A stretch of 64,000 nt of DNA from Lates calcarifer (GCF_001640805.2 NC_066843.1:2627182-2691181), one strand, 5' to 3'. Positions 35,990 to 49,075 are shown, counted from the stretch's first letter. The notes: generated from the letters alone by a model not told the origin. Program-made: numbers and translations.

Positions 35990-36780
35990 AAACTCATCCA
36001 CAGAACCTCCCCAGTGACTATAATCTTCCAAATAACCTCAGACCACCAGAGCCCTCTTGATGTCCACTAAAATCTCCTAAAACCATCTGAATGCCTCTTC
36101 AAACAGCACTTAAACTTTCTAAACAACCCAGAGAACAATCTAAAGGACCTCTAAAACCTTCCTATTAACTACAGTGATCCAGAAAACCTCCTCATTAGCC
36201 ACTAGAATTTCTCCATAACCTCCTAAAAGACCACTAGAACTTTCTTGATTACCACTAAAAGCTCCTAGAACCTCTTCAACAACCACTTAAATCATCTAAA
36301 CAAGACCTAGAACAATCCAATGGACCTCTAGAACATTCCCATCAGACTAAAATGATCATGAGAAACTCCTCAATAACTGCTAGAACCTTTATAACCTTCT
36401 AAAAGATCTCTATAACCTTTTTAATAACTTCTAAAACCGATTACTGCTAATATCTCCTAACACCATCTGTAGAATGTCTTTAAAACCACTTAAATTGTCT
36501 AAACAAGCCCTAGAACAATCCAATGGACCTCTAGAATGTCCATAGAACCTCCCTCAATGACCACTAGTACCTCGTAAAGGATTTCCATAACCTCAGAAAG
36601 GAGCACTAGAACCTTCTTGATTACTACTAAAACCCTCTGTAGAACCTCTTTAATAACCACTTAAACCTTCTAGAACAACCCAATGGACCTCTAGAACCAT
36701 CCCATCAACCACACATCATCCTAAATGATCCAGAGAACCTCTCAATCGCCACTAGAACCTCATAAATGAATAAATGAAAC
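35990..36780 (-). repeat. Minisatellite, unit like ctagaacctccttaataacc (arm B, inverted)
   Basis: Many units of the type cactagaaccttcttgatta, ctcctaaaaccatctg and aatccaatggacctctagaa. The last phrase returns near 36130, 36318, 36518 and 36679, so a higher-order repeat of 160-200 bases exists. It ends about 240 bases before the estimated sstr3 transcription start. Confidence 0.75.
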
Positions 36781-36829
36781 TAAAACCCAACATAAAGTGC
36801 CTTATTAAGCCTCGCGCCAGGTTTTTCCT

Positions 36830-37020
36830 GTAATTTGTCACCTGCCTGTACCCGTGCGCGTTTTGCTGCTGACACTCACTCGCGCGCACACACACACACC
36901 ATAGGATTTTGACACCTCCTACTTGACTCTGTGCAGCAGGCAGAGCTGTTACCTAGTTACAAGCAAGAGACTGCGCGACCTGCGCTACTGTTATAATGCA
37001 GAGCTGGTGACTTTCAGTGC
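36830..37020 (+). promoter_or_regulatory. sstr3: sstr3 promoter region
   Basis: CpG content rises sharply (cctcgcgccagg, cccgtgcgcgttttg, ctcgcgcgcac). A TATA-like ttataatg lies at 36991-36998 and an initiator-like tcagtg near 37015, upstream of a clear 5' UTR exon. The start site is an estimate. Confidence 0.5.
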
Positions 37021-37256
37021 ATCAGCCAGTCCTGGAACAGACGGAGGCAAAACTCACCGACAGACACCCACGGAGGGAAACCGGAGCCGGAGCGGACTGT
37101 AACTGAGGCTCAGGATGAAGATAAAAACACATCCTGACGGGGAACAGACGAAGTGTGGCCGCTCTGCTCGCCTTTCTCTCACCAGTAAATCCTAAATATC
37201 ACAGGACGAAATCGGGCTCGGGAGGGATCGCGGGTTGAAAAAGTCTCAGCATTAAG
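37018..37256 (+). other. sstr3: sstr3 5' UTR exon 1 with an upstream ORF
   Basis: GC-rich exon ending at AG|GTGAGT (37257). It has no homology-bearing frame. A 26-codon upstream ORF runs ATG 37115 to TAA 37193-37195. It is joined to the coding exon by position and splice sites; intermediate non-coding exons cannot be excluded. Confidence 0.5.
37115..37195 (+). promoter_or_regulatory. Upstream ORF in sstr3 5' UTR
   Basis: ATG AAG ATA AAA to TCC TAA, 26 codons, with G at -3 but A at +4. It would be translated before the receptor start and could reduce receptor synthesis. The inferred role depends on exon 1 being the real leader. Confidence 0.35.
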
Positions 37257-37639
37257 GTGAGTTGTTAAGAGTAGATGTAGGTTGTTTAATTTATATTGAC
37301 GGATGATTTAATCCGACAGACTTTTGCCGACAAAGACTGTGAAACAGCAGCAGCTGAAGTGAATAATGATGTTGTGACTGTCTAACTTCACCTGTTCTTA
37401 CAGAGTGAATGTAGGTGTTTTTAACAACAAAACCGAGAATGGAAACAAAGCATCCATTAAATGCTCTGAACTACAGCCAGGGGCGGATTTAGAAACTTTT
37501 GTCGATTGAGGTGAAGGGGGGCAGGATGGGGCACCGATGTATAGGTGGTGGGGGGGTGGCATGTTTTGTAAAATTAGTAAAAATGTGTTAGGACTCATTT
37601 TAAGCATTCTGACTCTTATTCATAGTTACATTATTTATT

Positions 37640-38030
37640 CAGTGTGGTAAGTTAATGTTTAGTCATTTTGCATCTTTATGGTAAGTTTGCATATTTTAAG
37701 GATGTTTTGTGTCTATTTTAATCATTCTGTTGCTGTGTTGTCTCTGTGTTTTTTTGTTGTTGTTGTTGTTTTGGTATCTATTGGTCATCATTTTGCATTC
37801 ACATCTTTGCAGCTGAGTCTCTTTTCATGTTGTTTTGTGTCTGTTGGTTGTCATTTTACATATTTTTGTGATCTGCGCCTGTTTTAGTTATTTTGCATCT
37901 TTTTAGTCGTTTTGTGTCTCTGTGGGGGTTGTGTTTGTTTTGTCTCTCTTTTTAGTCAGTTTTGCTTTAGTTGTTTTTGTCTCTTTGTGTCTGTTGGTTG
38001 TTTCTCTTAGTAGTCATTTTGCATCTCATA
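37640..38030 (+). repeat. TTTTGTGTCTC minisatellite family, third array
   Basis: gtcattttgcatctttatgg, ttttgtgtctgttggttgtc and tctctttttagtcagttttg recur in loose tandem, in the same orientation as the 9.6 kb array. A (TTG)n run is at 37756-37771. Confidence 0.7.
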
Positions 38031-40261
38031 GTGTTAATTAGCATTACAAATTTATTTACTAATAATAAAACTATTGATTAAACAGACAAATAAGAGGTTT
38101 TAAAACTATGATTTTAATGTAAGGTTTCTTATATTTTCTGATAGACAGAGTAGGGAACTTGCAGTTATTAAAGTGTTTTTAAGAGCTAATGTTGAACTTA
38201 TTCTCCCTTTATAAATACTTTAATGCCTATTGCTTCATGAAAAATAAAAGGAAATGCAGATCTGAAGTTATTAGCTTGTCTCTTTCAATAAAGCCCATTT
38301 CTAAATGAACATGTGCTTAATTGAGAGAGACAGACTAATGCACATTTCCATATGAGAGAAATCCACCTCGCTGTCATAGAGAATTAATAAACCGGCACCG
38401 TAACATAATGTGTGTGTGTGGGCATGAATACAGGGAGCATGCGTGTAGGCATGCATATATTATAATAAACTGTGACATGAAATATTTATTTATAGTTAAA
38501 GGCATGTAGACAATTTCTAATGAGCAGATAAGTTTTCGTCTTTTTGCAGCTACTGTATATTTTATTGTTATTTGTTATTTTCCTGATTAATCAATATATT
38601 TTTTTGGTCTGTAAAACACCAGAAATAACCATCACAATATTCTGTACCTGAATAACATGTCATCTTTTTGCCTGATCGACTGTCCAAAACCACAAAATAT
38701 TAACATTTCTATAATTTAAGACCAAGAAAAGCTGCAAATTTTCACATTTAAGAAACTGTAGCTATTATATTTTTGTTGTTTTTGCTTGAAAAATGACTTT
38801 AAATGAGTACCTGATTACCAAAATAGTTGCTGATCAACTAATCCTTGCAGCTCTATCTGTATCCTTTTCCTATCTTCCCCTCTGCTCTTCTCCTGTTGAT
38901 GCTGTGATGATAAATTTACCTCCTGGGATTAATTAAGTTTAATCTTATCACATAAAGTTAATTTACAATATAATAAACAAAGTATGACAATAATCACAAA
39001 CTCTGTACTTTGCCTCCAAAGGCAGAACAGAAAAATCAATTTTAGAGCTCTGTTTAAAGCCGCCAGACTCCATTGACAAAAACAGTAATTTTAGCCAACA
39101 GAACATGTGAGTTGCTAATCTACTGCTACCTCTATCTGTTAGTTTGTTGGTGTTATTGGGTGTTACTTTTGCTTAAATAAAGTATCTGAATACTTCTTCC
39201 ACCACTGAAAGTCACACAGTAACACTAACAAACTAACACATGGAGGCAGTGGTATTCCAGCAGCTCCATGTGTTCTGCTCGGTAAAATGTCTGCTTTTGT
39301 CAATGGAGTCTGGATGACACACCTAAATGTGTCTTTTTAACACAGAATCAGTGTTATTACAGTGCACATTTTTGTCCCAACAAGTATTAATATTCATGTT
39401 TTACTAGAACACTGCATTAAAATTAATTTGTTATCGATCATGTATACATGAGGACTCCTGAGCCGTCATGTCTTGTGAGAACTGCATCCTTTTTTCTTTT
39501 TTTTCTCCCCAGCTTGTGGGAGAAAAGACTTTTTTGTTTTTTTCTTGGAAAAAAAATGTTCCCCACTGCGTTTATGACAGTATGAGTGTGATTACCAGCT
39601 GACCTGATTTGTTCTGTTCAGCTCAGAGGAGCAAAACAACATCATGCCTTCTCAGTGTGAAACCACTTCTGCTGCATCTTTATACAGCATTTTATTTTTG
39701 CTGTACATCTGACACTGAGAATAGTGGAAAAAAAACAGGATATAAAAATAAAAGATTAAGATATGATTCAACATGTCATTCTGTTGAAATAATAATAATG
39801 TATTCGCACACTGATAGCAACATTATGGCATCATCTGTTCATCCACAAAGTGAACCAGACACAAATTTAAACCCACCAACACACACACTCACAGTCACCG
39901 CAGGTGGGAAGTTAATCAGCACAATCTAGAGCATAATTTCAGGCTAAATAGCTTTTACCAAGGTCAAAAAGACATAGAATCAGGCAGATCTCCCAATCTG
40001 TAAAGCAGCGTTTAGGAAAAGCTGTATTAACCACACGTAGCTACACTTAAACAGATGTGTTTTTTCTCTTTTTCCCTTCTCAGACATAAAATATGTGACT
40101 GTAGCTGGCTTCACTGAGCTGTTAAAGTGACAACTTTTACACATTTTTATTATTCAGCCATGTTTCCTGATATAGAATCGTCCATTAGCATTTTTTCAGC
40201 CACATTAAAACCACTCACAGGTCAAGGGAATAACACTGATCTTCTCGTTACAATACAATGT

Positions 40262-40610
40262 TCTGTCGGGAAACCTTGAGTCCTTCAGTACCACCCACCT
40301 AAACATTGTTGTAGACCAAGTCCCCACCATAGCAATGACACTCCCCAATGGCAAGGGCCTCCCCCAACAGGACAAACCCACAGAAATGACTTAAGGAATG
40401 CAACAAAGAGCCCAAGGTGTTGACCAGGCCTCCGAAACCCTAGATCCCAATCTGATCCAGCATCTGTGGGATGATCCAAACAAGCCAGATCTATGGAGGC
40501 CCCCACCCGGCAACCAACAGGACCCAAAAGATCTGCTATCAATGTCCTGGTGCCAGAAAGAACAGGACACCTCCACAGGTCCCATGTCCAAGCCCTGACA
40601 GCTCAGAGGC
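40262..40610 (+). pseudogene. Tc1-like transposase C-terminal fragment, degraded
   Basis: Translated pieces in shifting frames match the end of Tc1/mariner transposases: a GLPQQD-like stretch (catalytic aspartate region of the DD34E triad), DPNLIQHLWDD (normally PDLNPIEHLW, carrying the catalytic Glu, here Gln) and a following PPPGNQQDPKDLL region. Frameshifts and the lost Glu mean it is dead. No terminal inverted repeats were found. Confidence 0.75.
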
Positions 40611-41734
40611 TTGGAAGGAGGGGAACCTACACACAGGAATTTGGTCTGATAACGAAATCGAAAGGTAGCTTGAAAAACACTGAAACTAACAAGTTATTTT
40701 CTGAGAGGATAAGTTGAACTGACAACACGTCTATAAATCAGTCAATGTCAAGTATAAGGAGACTCATAACAACAAGACATAGCTTTACTGAGCTCGCAAA
40801 ACTGCAATGAGAAGTTCAGACTTGCGTTGTGGTGAAAGTGCTACCAGTCGGATTGCCATCATGACTTTTCAGTAAAAGTGACTCAGAGTTGAGATTGACG
40901 TTTTAAATTGCCTTCACATTTATGTTAAGAGGTGTATGTCTGAAAGGGGCTTTTGTTATCTTCTTTTGAAAATGTAGCTGGAGAAAGAAAAATCTGATAG
41001 CTGCACAGGATTTTTTTTTATCGTGCTCTGATGTTTTTTTCTCCCTTCAGCCCTTGAGATTGGCAGCTACCTCATACAGAGGACCTGAATAAGACATAAA
41101 AAGGTCAACAAAGCTTAAGACTAAAGCCAGAATTGGATGCCAGGCAGTGTGTGAATTCTCTGGGTTTATTAAGTTGCTCTGAATCACTGAGCCCCGGGGA
41201 CGAGCCTTCTTCACTCCCCTTAAGCCTCATAAAAGCAGCAGCACCCTCAAGACAACAGGCTTCCAGCAGAGTTTGGGAGGAGGTTAAAAAAAAAAAAAAT
41301 AACAGCACCGTCGTTAAATATTCATTGATCAAAATGCCGAGTCACGAGTCCCTGATTTATTCAAGGACCGCTGATTCATTCTGAATAATGGCTGTGGCAG
41401 ATTTGGGGGCACCTGTGACCCTTGGCAGCGTCATGCACACAATACACACAAACTGCACAAACAACTTTTATTTTTTACATGTTTAGACAAGAATTTCTCA
41501 CAATGATATAAAATGAGTGATCACACATGCACACATAGAAATGCATGTTGTTATGGGAACAACTGTTGGTGGTTTGACTGAGAAACTTCTGCAACAAGTG
41601 GTCAGTTAATCTTTTAAGTCTACTGGCGGAAAACTCACCAGCAACTATACTGATTAATTGTTAGATTGAAGTCATTTTTCAAGCAAAAAATCCCATTTTC
41701 AGCTTCTCAATTGCGACAATATGTTGCTTTTCAC

Positions 41735-41875
41735 TGCTCTATATCATTTACACAATATCTCAGTAATGTCTCAAGGGAATTTCTTCAATTTTGGCACAAA
41801 TATTCACTTGGACTCAAGGATGAATTGACTTAATTTTGGTGGTTAAAGGTCAATGATCAAGGTCACTATGATGCA
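41735..41875 (+). repeat. Fragment of the ATTCATCCTCTGGGG-related fish repeat
   Basis: acaatatctcagtaatgtct, aagggaatttcttcaatttt, ggcacaaatattcacttgga and aggtcaatgatcaaggtcac form the usual companion block of this dispersed family. Confidence 0.5.
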
Positions 41876-44404
41876 CCAATTAACTGCATCTGGATTGGTT
41901 ATCAGAGGCATACAATCACGAGGCAGTGATGCAACTTATTAATCAATGAATTTGATACAAAGTGCAACAAACATAAAAAAAAACTAAATCAAATCAATAT
42001 TTGCTGTGACCCTTTTTTACTTGGTTGCTCCAAACATCTTGAGGTGTTTTTCCACCAAGCATTCCATGACTTTCTGTTTCCAAGCCTTCCAAAACTAAAC
42101 ACATCATCTTCACATCTTTGGTATGCACTCCTAATGAATTTGGGACCAATCAGATGCCTCCCTGATTGACAAGAATCTAAATCTCTGTACAGTAATGGAG
42201 CGACGCTTGCAAGCTAATTCAGGCAGTCACTCCCCAATCATCTACCATATACACACCCTACCAATGTGGTGGTCTATTCAAACTTCCAAATATTCCCATC
42301 ACTCCTTTTGCTTGTCAGTGCCACAGCTGCCGTGAATCCATATTGTTGCCTTTCTGGGGCAGAGGTTAAGATATTTAATCACTAATCACTCCCCAATCTG
42401 TCTCTGGTCATGATAAGTAACTGAAATGTTGTTTATTCTTGGCCGAGTTTTTGTTGAGGGTCATGTTCTGCTCCGCTTGAAAATAAAGCAGCAAAACAAA
42501 GTGTGACACCGCTGAGCTTATGTTCACTTTGATTGTGTGAAAGATGACACATGGTGTGAAACGCGTTGGCGGTGAAGCTCCGAACAGACTTTGTCAACTC
42601 AAGACAGGTGCTGCCTGACGAATAGATTATCACATCAGTTAAGGGATTTAACAGTTCGGACAGTGAAGAGTAAAGTCCTAATAACAAAAACATTTAAAAG
42701 ATCGCACTGCAGGATGGATAGATGCATGGATGAATGGTTTCTCGCCAAGGCTTAGTAAAAAAGATTGATACCATTCAGCTGAAAGCAACATCAGACGATA
42801 GGAAAAGAAACAAAATCCCACAAACATCATTTCTGACAAGGCCTTCTTTGAAATGGTGCTCATGAGGCTTTTATTTTGATACGTGATTGAATCCTGTATG
42901 GTGCAGCTGTGTAGTTAATGGAGTGAAAATGAACTGCCTTCATGGTTGTGTCATTTCCATCGCTGTACACTTGAAATATGATGTTATTATATATATTTGT
43001 CTACATCAGTTTGAATGTAGCACTATGGAAATATTTGGAGACTCTGTCTGCAACATCAACAAAAAGATTATTTAAAGGAACAGTTTGACATCAAATTCAT
43101 GTTTTAGATGAAAGCAGACAAGCTGCCATTACTGTGGTAAAGAACAGCCCTGTATGAAGCATCTGTATTGTTGCTATTGTTACCTCCACATTAATCCATG
43201 TTTGACACAGATTAAAACTGCAATTAACCTGCCAACTCATATAATGTTTGAGGTGCACTGATATACAAAATGAAGGACACCTGCCAGCCAGTAAGGAGTA
43301 TTTTCCATGACCTAATATTAATGGTAAATAGTTTGTATATTGCACCATTAAGGCCTCCACTCTTTGTTGTAAACCATAAGAATAACTTTCCATTCACCTG
43401 CACTCACGTGTGCTCAGGTCAGACTGTTTGATCAACCGCTTGGCGAGCAGCTGAGCATTTGCTCTCGGCTTTCAAGAGGAAGAAAATACAAAAGAAAGCT
43501 AAGCAAATATACTTTTCAAACAGCTCTGCCAATGTCCTTAACCATGACCCTGACCTGCAGACCTGTCAGTACTGAGCACTCAATCAGTCCAGGCTTTATG
43601 AAGCAAGAGCACATTTTGACCTCTTCATCTCATAGACAGTGTCCACTCTGTCTTTTCTGCATCACAGTAAACGCAAAACTACCATCCAGAGAGTAAAGAC
43701 ATTTCCACATGTTCCCATCATTTTTTAAATCCTATTTTTCTCCATACGGCAATTTTTACAATTTCAGTTTTATTTACTCACTTTAGTCTTTGTTAACAGA
43801 GGTTTCATTTTTCCTGGCTATCTGAGCAATTAAACCAGCAATAACTGACTTTTTTGCCACTAGGGGGCAGCAGAAAGAAGCTGTGAAAATGACATTGATC
43901 CAATATTCACTCTCTTTTAGCTCCATTTTTGGTCTCCACCAACTCCTTAGGGAAATAACTGATTCTGTGCTAAATTAGAGGGGTTTTATTGTTAAGTTTC
44001 CATTCAAATTTATAACTGAAGAAAATGCTAATTAATGCACATCTCTAGCCATAACTGTTATGCAGATAATAGTTGGTTCATTGTTGTAAACAGTAGGTGG
44101 TGCTAATTTTCAGTCAGTCAGTACCATTAAACTGTAAAAGGTGTGTAACGACGGAACAAGAAGAGAAATTTAAAGAGCTCCAACAAAAGAAAATCTTTGT
44201 GAAAACATGGCGGAAATTACATTAGTGCTTGTTTCATGTATGACTTTGAGGAAAGTTACAGTGATCTTATGTTTTCATCTCTTCAATGAGGAGTCAGTGG
44301 GCGTTTAAATCATATTCCTCAAGTAGTTCATCGTTTATTTGATTTTGTTGTATATTTTTTAACCAATAAACTCCACCTAAGTATGATGTTATATACTGTA
44401 TAAC

Positions 44405-44660
44405 ATGTAATATGCAGTGGTAGAGAACGTATTCACGCGAAAGTCCTGCATTCAAAATTTGTCTCAAAAAAAATAAAAAATTTGAACCTACAAAGTGACT
44501 TACAAATATATAATTAATCAGTTAAATGATAAATCTAGTGCTAAAAAATGACAATATTTCCCTCTGATATTGTGTACAGTACAGTATAAGGTGGCATGAA
44601 AAGATATTAGTCAAGAGAAGCACTTCAAAAGTACTTTAGTACAGTAAGTTACTTGTACAC
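44405..44660. repeat. Copy of the agtaaaagtac dispersed repeat
   Basis: gcagtggtagagaacgtatt, aaagtcctgcattcaaaatt and cttcaaaagtactttagtac are recognisable words of the family seen at 19.5-20.4 kb. Confidence 0.5.
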
Positions 44661-46554
44661 ACTCCTGACATCAACCTGTGCTCTCTGGGTAAACTCTCCG
44701 TACCTGAATGAATCCGTTGATCTGTGTCAGGATGTCGAAGCTCCTCCCTGAAATACTCTGAACCTTTCAAGCTCTGCGGCCGTCACAGACGCTGACCTTT
44801 GTGATGGATGCTCAGCTCAGTGGTGCAGCGGTGCTTGACAGCTAAGATGTTGGCATTTCCGCTCCCGCAATGAGCTGCAGTTCAATCCTGTGAGAGATAC
44901 AAACATTTCATTCATAGAACATGTAACATAGAATAATACAAATGAGCAAGTAGAGGCAGATACGTTATACAAACACTAGTATAGAGTCAAAATAAATGAA
45001 CCTAGAAAACACTCAGAGAGCGCAGACCTCCGTCAAGGGAGCTCATTTCCCCCTATATGGCATTGTTTTGTATTTGATATTGATAATAATTCAAGCAACT
45101 GTACTGTGTTAAGTACAGTGCTGACGTCAGCATCTCTGTTGTATTAGGTGAGCTGTATAGTAAGATATCAGTCACAGGGACATTTTACTGCAGAATTAGT
45201 ACTTTTAGTGCGTTAATAGGAGTTAAAGCAATGTGTTACCTTGTGAAGTACGCTTAGCTGTCAGTCCTTTTTGTTACAAAAGCTCAAACAGGGCATTAAA
45301 AAATAGTAAATCTGCCCAGAATGAGTCAGGCAGTAAACAAATAAGAAAAACTGTGTCACCAGTGACACAAGAGATTAGTCCTCAATAACAGCTTGGACCA
45401 AAGACATTGGACATCAGAAGATTCAAATATAGATCACATGTAATTTTAGCCTTGGTGTCCTATTTTCCCCCGGCAGCCTCTGGTTTTTCAGTCAGAGCAG
45501 ACGACTGCAGAGAGCGATCGATCACTCTGATTGTTGAGAATTCAAATGTGACATTATGCGGCTGCGTTTCTGATTGTTCTGCTCAGAAAGACGACAGTGC
45601 CCACCCTCATTTCATTTTACAGAAGCAGCAAAAAAGACAGACATGGAGACGTAGCTTGTCTCGCTCCCATGTGTGACACCGGCAGCAGATCACAACCTCA
45701 ATTTACAAACTGAACGGATTTTTAGCGTGATGATTAATGAGGCAGAATGAAAAGTGACAGATTTCAGGGTGTCTGAGATGAAAGATGTAGACGGAGAGCT
45801 TGATAAATTGATTTTTCTGAAGCATCACAGCTGAAAGGAATGTGAACTAATGGCACAGTCCAACTGAAAGAGATTTATTTTAAGATGAGGCTGCCAATCT
45901 TTTAAGTTAATACTTCATTCTCTTAAATATTTGCTTAATCATCACAAAACATTGAGTTCAAAGGCCCCAAGGTGATGTTTCTTTTGTTCAACAAACAGAC
46001 TAAACACCAAATATATTCTGTTTATTATCGTACATGACTAAGAGAAGCAGCAAATCCTCACATTTTAGAAACAACTCTTTGGTGTTTTAGCTTAAATACA
46101 TCTTGTTTCAGCACTTGTCTGTTATCAAATACCTACAAGGCCATTTAGAGGGCTTTACATAAGACATAAAAAGATGTTAAAACAAGATATAAAAGCAACT
46201 CAAGGTGAATATTAAAAGTCTTAAATAGGGTTTGACATTACTGAAAGAAAACAGGAGATAAAATGGAATAAAACATATTGATAAAGTGGGAGAATAAGCT
46301 ACAGTGCATTGCAAAACATGAATGAATAGTCTCTATCTGAATTTATTCAAAGGCAGCGGCAAGAGAAAACCAGACCAAATTCACTAGGTGGTTCTGTGAT
46401 GGAAAAACTAGGGTCCTAGAAATGCGATCCTGAAACTGCAGCCTCCTTCACCAGAGGAATATGATATTGCTCAAACCTCCTTCTGAAGTAGTTTGAACAA
46501 TCAGATTTCAATATATCTTGAAGGCTTCTTTGATTCATTGTTCCCTGTCAGTAA

Positions 46555-46960
46555 ATGGTGAACTGCTCCCTTTGGGTTGAGAATGAGCTGTTGCCTCAAG
46601 AAATGGAAATTAAGTACCTTGGGGTCTTGATCACAAGTGAGGTTGGTGCAGCATCATCAGCAGTAAAGCAAGCATTGTACGGGGTCGTTATGGTAAAGAG
46701 TGAACTGAACCAGACGGCCTTTTGCGAGTCGATTGACCTCCCAACCTTCAAGTACAATCAACAGCTTAGCATAGTGACTGAAAGAACGAGATTGCAAATA
46801 CAAGCGACTGAGAACTCAGAGTTGCATCGCTGCTTCAGTTGAGGTGGTTCTGGCATTTGATCAGGATTCTTCCTGCTATTGGAGGTTTCTAGGCAGGTCC
46901 AACTGGTAGGAGGCCTCAAAAGAAAATGTTGGACAGACTATGTGTGTGTGTGTGTATGTG

Positions 46961-47020
<60 letters not shown>

Positions 47021-47150
47021 CATATACATATGTGTGTGTGTATATATATATAGACACTGGAGGGACATCTGCTTGCTCCAGTTGACTACCCTAAGTGGCC
47101 ACAACCACAACCTGACTCCGGATTAGCAGAAAATGGATGGATTGATGGAT
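46555..47150 (+). mobile_element. Non-LTR retrotransposon 3' end, degraded
   Basis: The frame MEIKYLGVLITSEV, a SAVKQALYGVVMVKSELNQ region and VTERTRLQIQATE match the C-terminal part of ORF2 in a common fish LINE (KYLGVLFTSEG, VVTERTRSRIQAAE). It is followed by gaggtggttctggcatttga, tcaggattcttcctgctatt and a ggatggattgatggattg tail. Internal deletions and a TG/TA expansion (46938-47052) interrupt it. The LINE clade is not certain. Confidence 0.75.
46938..47052. repeat. (TG)n/(TA)n microsatellite inside the LINE remnant
   Basis: tgtgtgtgtgtgtatgtgta passes into a long (TA)n run, then tgtgtgtgtgtatatatata. The Tyr/Ile-alternating open frames on both strands come from this repeat. Confidence 0.9.
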
Positions 47151-47565
47151 TGTTTTGTCTTTCAAATAGATGGTTTAAATAGATAGACTTCACTAGTCAC
47201 AAAAACTGACATTTTCTATGCAGCATGATTATGGAGGCAAAACAGCTCAGCAATATTAAAAAGGTTTATCTTCATATGTGGATAATGATAATCAGTTAAA
47301 ATCAAACCAAATATAAAATGTCCTGTAAGGCAGGATGACTCACATCACCTAATGATGGGAGAAAACTGTATTTGAACCATTAATTAATGCAAAGGAGCAT
47401 CACAAATAACATTTTATTGCCTTTTTGTAGCTTTTTGTAGATTGTAGCTTAAAAAGAGCAACATCTGCTATTTACATTTGGTCAATAACTGGTATTTAAT
47501 TAAAAGACAATGTACAAGGAATCCTGGTTACTTTAAAGTAGTCCTTGATCAGAGGAACTGCTGTT

Positions 47566-47592
47566 GCTGCTGCTGCTGCTGCTGCTGCTGTT
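47566..47592. repeat. (CTG)n trinucleotide run
   Basis: About eight uninterrupted CTG units after ctgttgctg. It lies in the sstr3 intron with no coding context. Confidence 0.85.
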
Positions 47593-48434
47593 ATTATATT
47601 GCATCTACTGGGAGAGTAGTCTATATTTTTTCGTCTTCTCTTAGAAACGCTTTCACTCGAGGAGAGAGCAGAAAAAAATCTGTTCCTGTTTTCCTGCCGT
47701 TTATTTAGTTTCTGTTTGATTTACGACACAGATCTCCTGCTCCTCTCTCTTCCTCTGGTTTCCATGGTGCTGGTAATGGGCAAACGCAATGTGAAATGTC
47801 CGTAATCACAAGGAATTGAAGATATTGAAAAATGATGAATGTGACAATGTGCTGAAATTAAAGAAACTACTCATGAGTCTCAAACAAAAACATATCCTAC
47901 ATTTGTTGTTTTATTCTGCTTTGCTGTTGTCAGGTTGTTATTTTTTTCTTTCCCTTTTAAATTGAACTCCAGGAAGGCACAGAGACTGAATGCCTTTTTT
48001 GATAGACTGTGCAGCTGTCGCCATTGAGGTGACAATAACCTTTCATTCAGTTTGTTTGATGAACTCTATCAATGAGCTCAGGGCACATCTGTGCTGTTCT
48101 CACTGTTTATTTTCCAAAAGCAACATCAGACATTTTGCCGAGTCCCATTTTAAAGAAAGAGTGGGTCAATATTTTTCTGACAATACTTTTTTTCTTCTTT
48201 CATGATGCTTTTTTCCTTTATCTGAGATTGAATACTGTGTGCTGCAGCTGAGTAGGTAATGAAGAGTGAAATGACGCAAAAAGCTTTTATATATCTTTAT
48301 GGTTGTGTAATTTGCATCACTGTACACTTCAAATATAGTTTTACTTTATGTTTGGATGGATATTTCTTTATAGTTTTAAAGTAGTGCCCTGGAAATGTTT
48401 GTGAAAATGACTCAATCTGCACCATCAGTGAAAC

Positions 48435-48690
48435 AAATGCATGTGACATTTTGGGAAATATACTCATAAATTTTCTTAGTGCAGTTTGATGAGAAGGTAG
48501 AAACCACCAATAGGGACCTGTCACCTTAGTTTAGCTTAGCATAAAGGCTGGAAACAGGTGTGACTGGACAGAATTCAAGTCAGCTCAGGGTTTAATCAAG
48601 ATTTGTCAGAACAAATACGGAGTTAGGCTTGCTGTTTCCCAGTCTCAATGCTAAGCTAAGCTAACTGGCAGGAAGAGGGTTCAGGTCAAA
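48435..48690. repeat. TTAGCTTAGCATAAAG repeat, MITE relative
   Basis: acattttgggaaatatactc, tagtttagcttagcataaag, gctggaaacaggtgt and caatgctaagctaagctaac resemble the interior of the element at 3.76-4.15 kb. The ends are eroded. Confidence 0.5.
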
Positions 48691-48969
48691 TGTGTTTCTC
48701 ACAAATATTTTAGGTGCTGATTGCACAAATTTTTATGTGAAAGCCCTATAAGAAACCAATATAACCCACAACTACAGGGTAAATTCACCATCTGTCATAC
48801 ATAAACATGCCTAAAGAACTGTAGGCTTTTTTCCGCGTTTTGTTACATTTTGGCATATTAACAACACCAATTTGCTATTTGTTATGTACCATTGGACATA
48901 CTGACAACTTAAATACTTGAGTGCTAAAGGAAACTTAAAAACGTGACAATTCTCATGTCATTAATCTTG

Positions 48970-49075
48970 CAGGTAAGGTCAGAAGGATTCATCCACTGGG
49001 GACCATGAATGTCTGAACCACATTTCATTACGATAGTTGTAGGGATATTAAAGTTGGGACCAAAGTATTCAATGC
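48970..49075 (+). repeat. Single ATTCATCCTCTGGGG repeat unit
   Basis: aggtcagaaggattcatcca, ctggggaccatgaatgtctg and aaccacatttcattacgata are one unit of the family tandemly repeated at 25.2-25.9 kb. Confidence 0.6.

Larger units (their letters stand above)
19301..36829. other. Intergenic region between divergent cyth4 and sstr3
   Basis: About 17.5 kb with no open frame resembling a protein family. It holds agtaaaagtac-type repeats (19.5-20.4 kb), two inverted minisatellites (21.84-22.21 and 23.27-23.59 kb), a motif cluster at 22.82-22.85 kb, the ATTCATCCTCTGGGG repeat (25.18-25.96 kb), a cgatacgat-like AT repeat (29.70-29.86 kb), a LINE tail (33.33 kb) and two opposed AGGTTCTAG arrays (34.3 and 36.0 kb). 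Neighbouring RAC2 of the human block is not seen. Confidence 0.55.

Noticed and set aside
39609..39929. 106-codon plus-strand open frame in the sstr3 intron
   Set aside because: AT-rich, no motif or family likeness, no splice support.
46879..47126. Tyr-Ile alternating small proteins on both strands
   Set aside because: Pure product of the (TA)n microsatellite.
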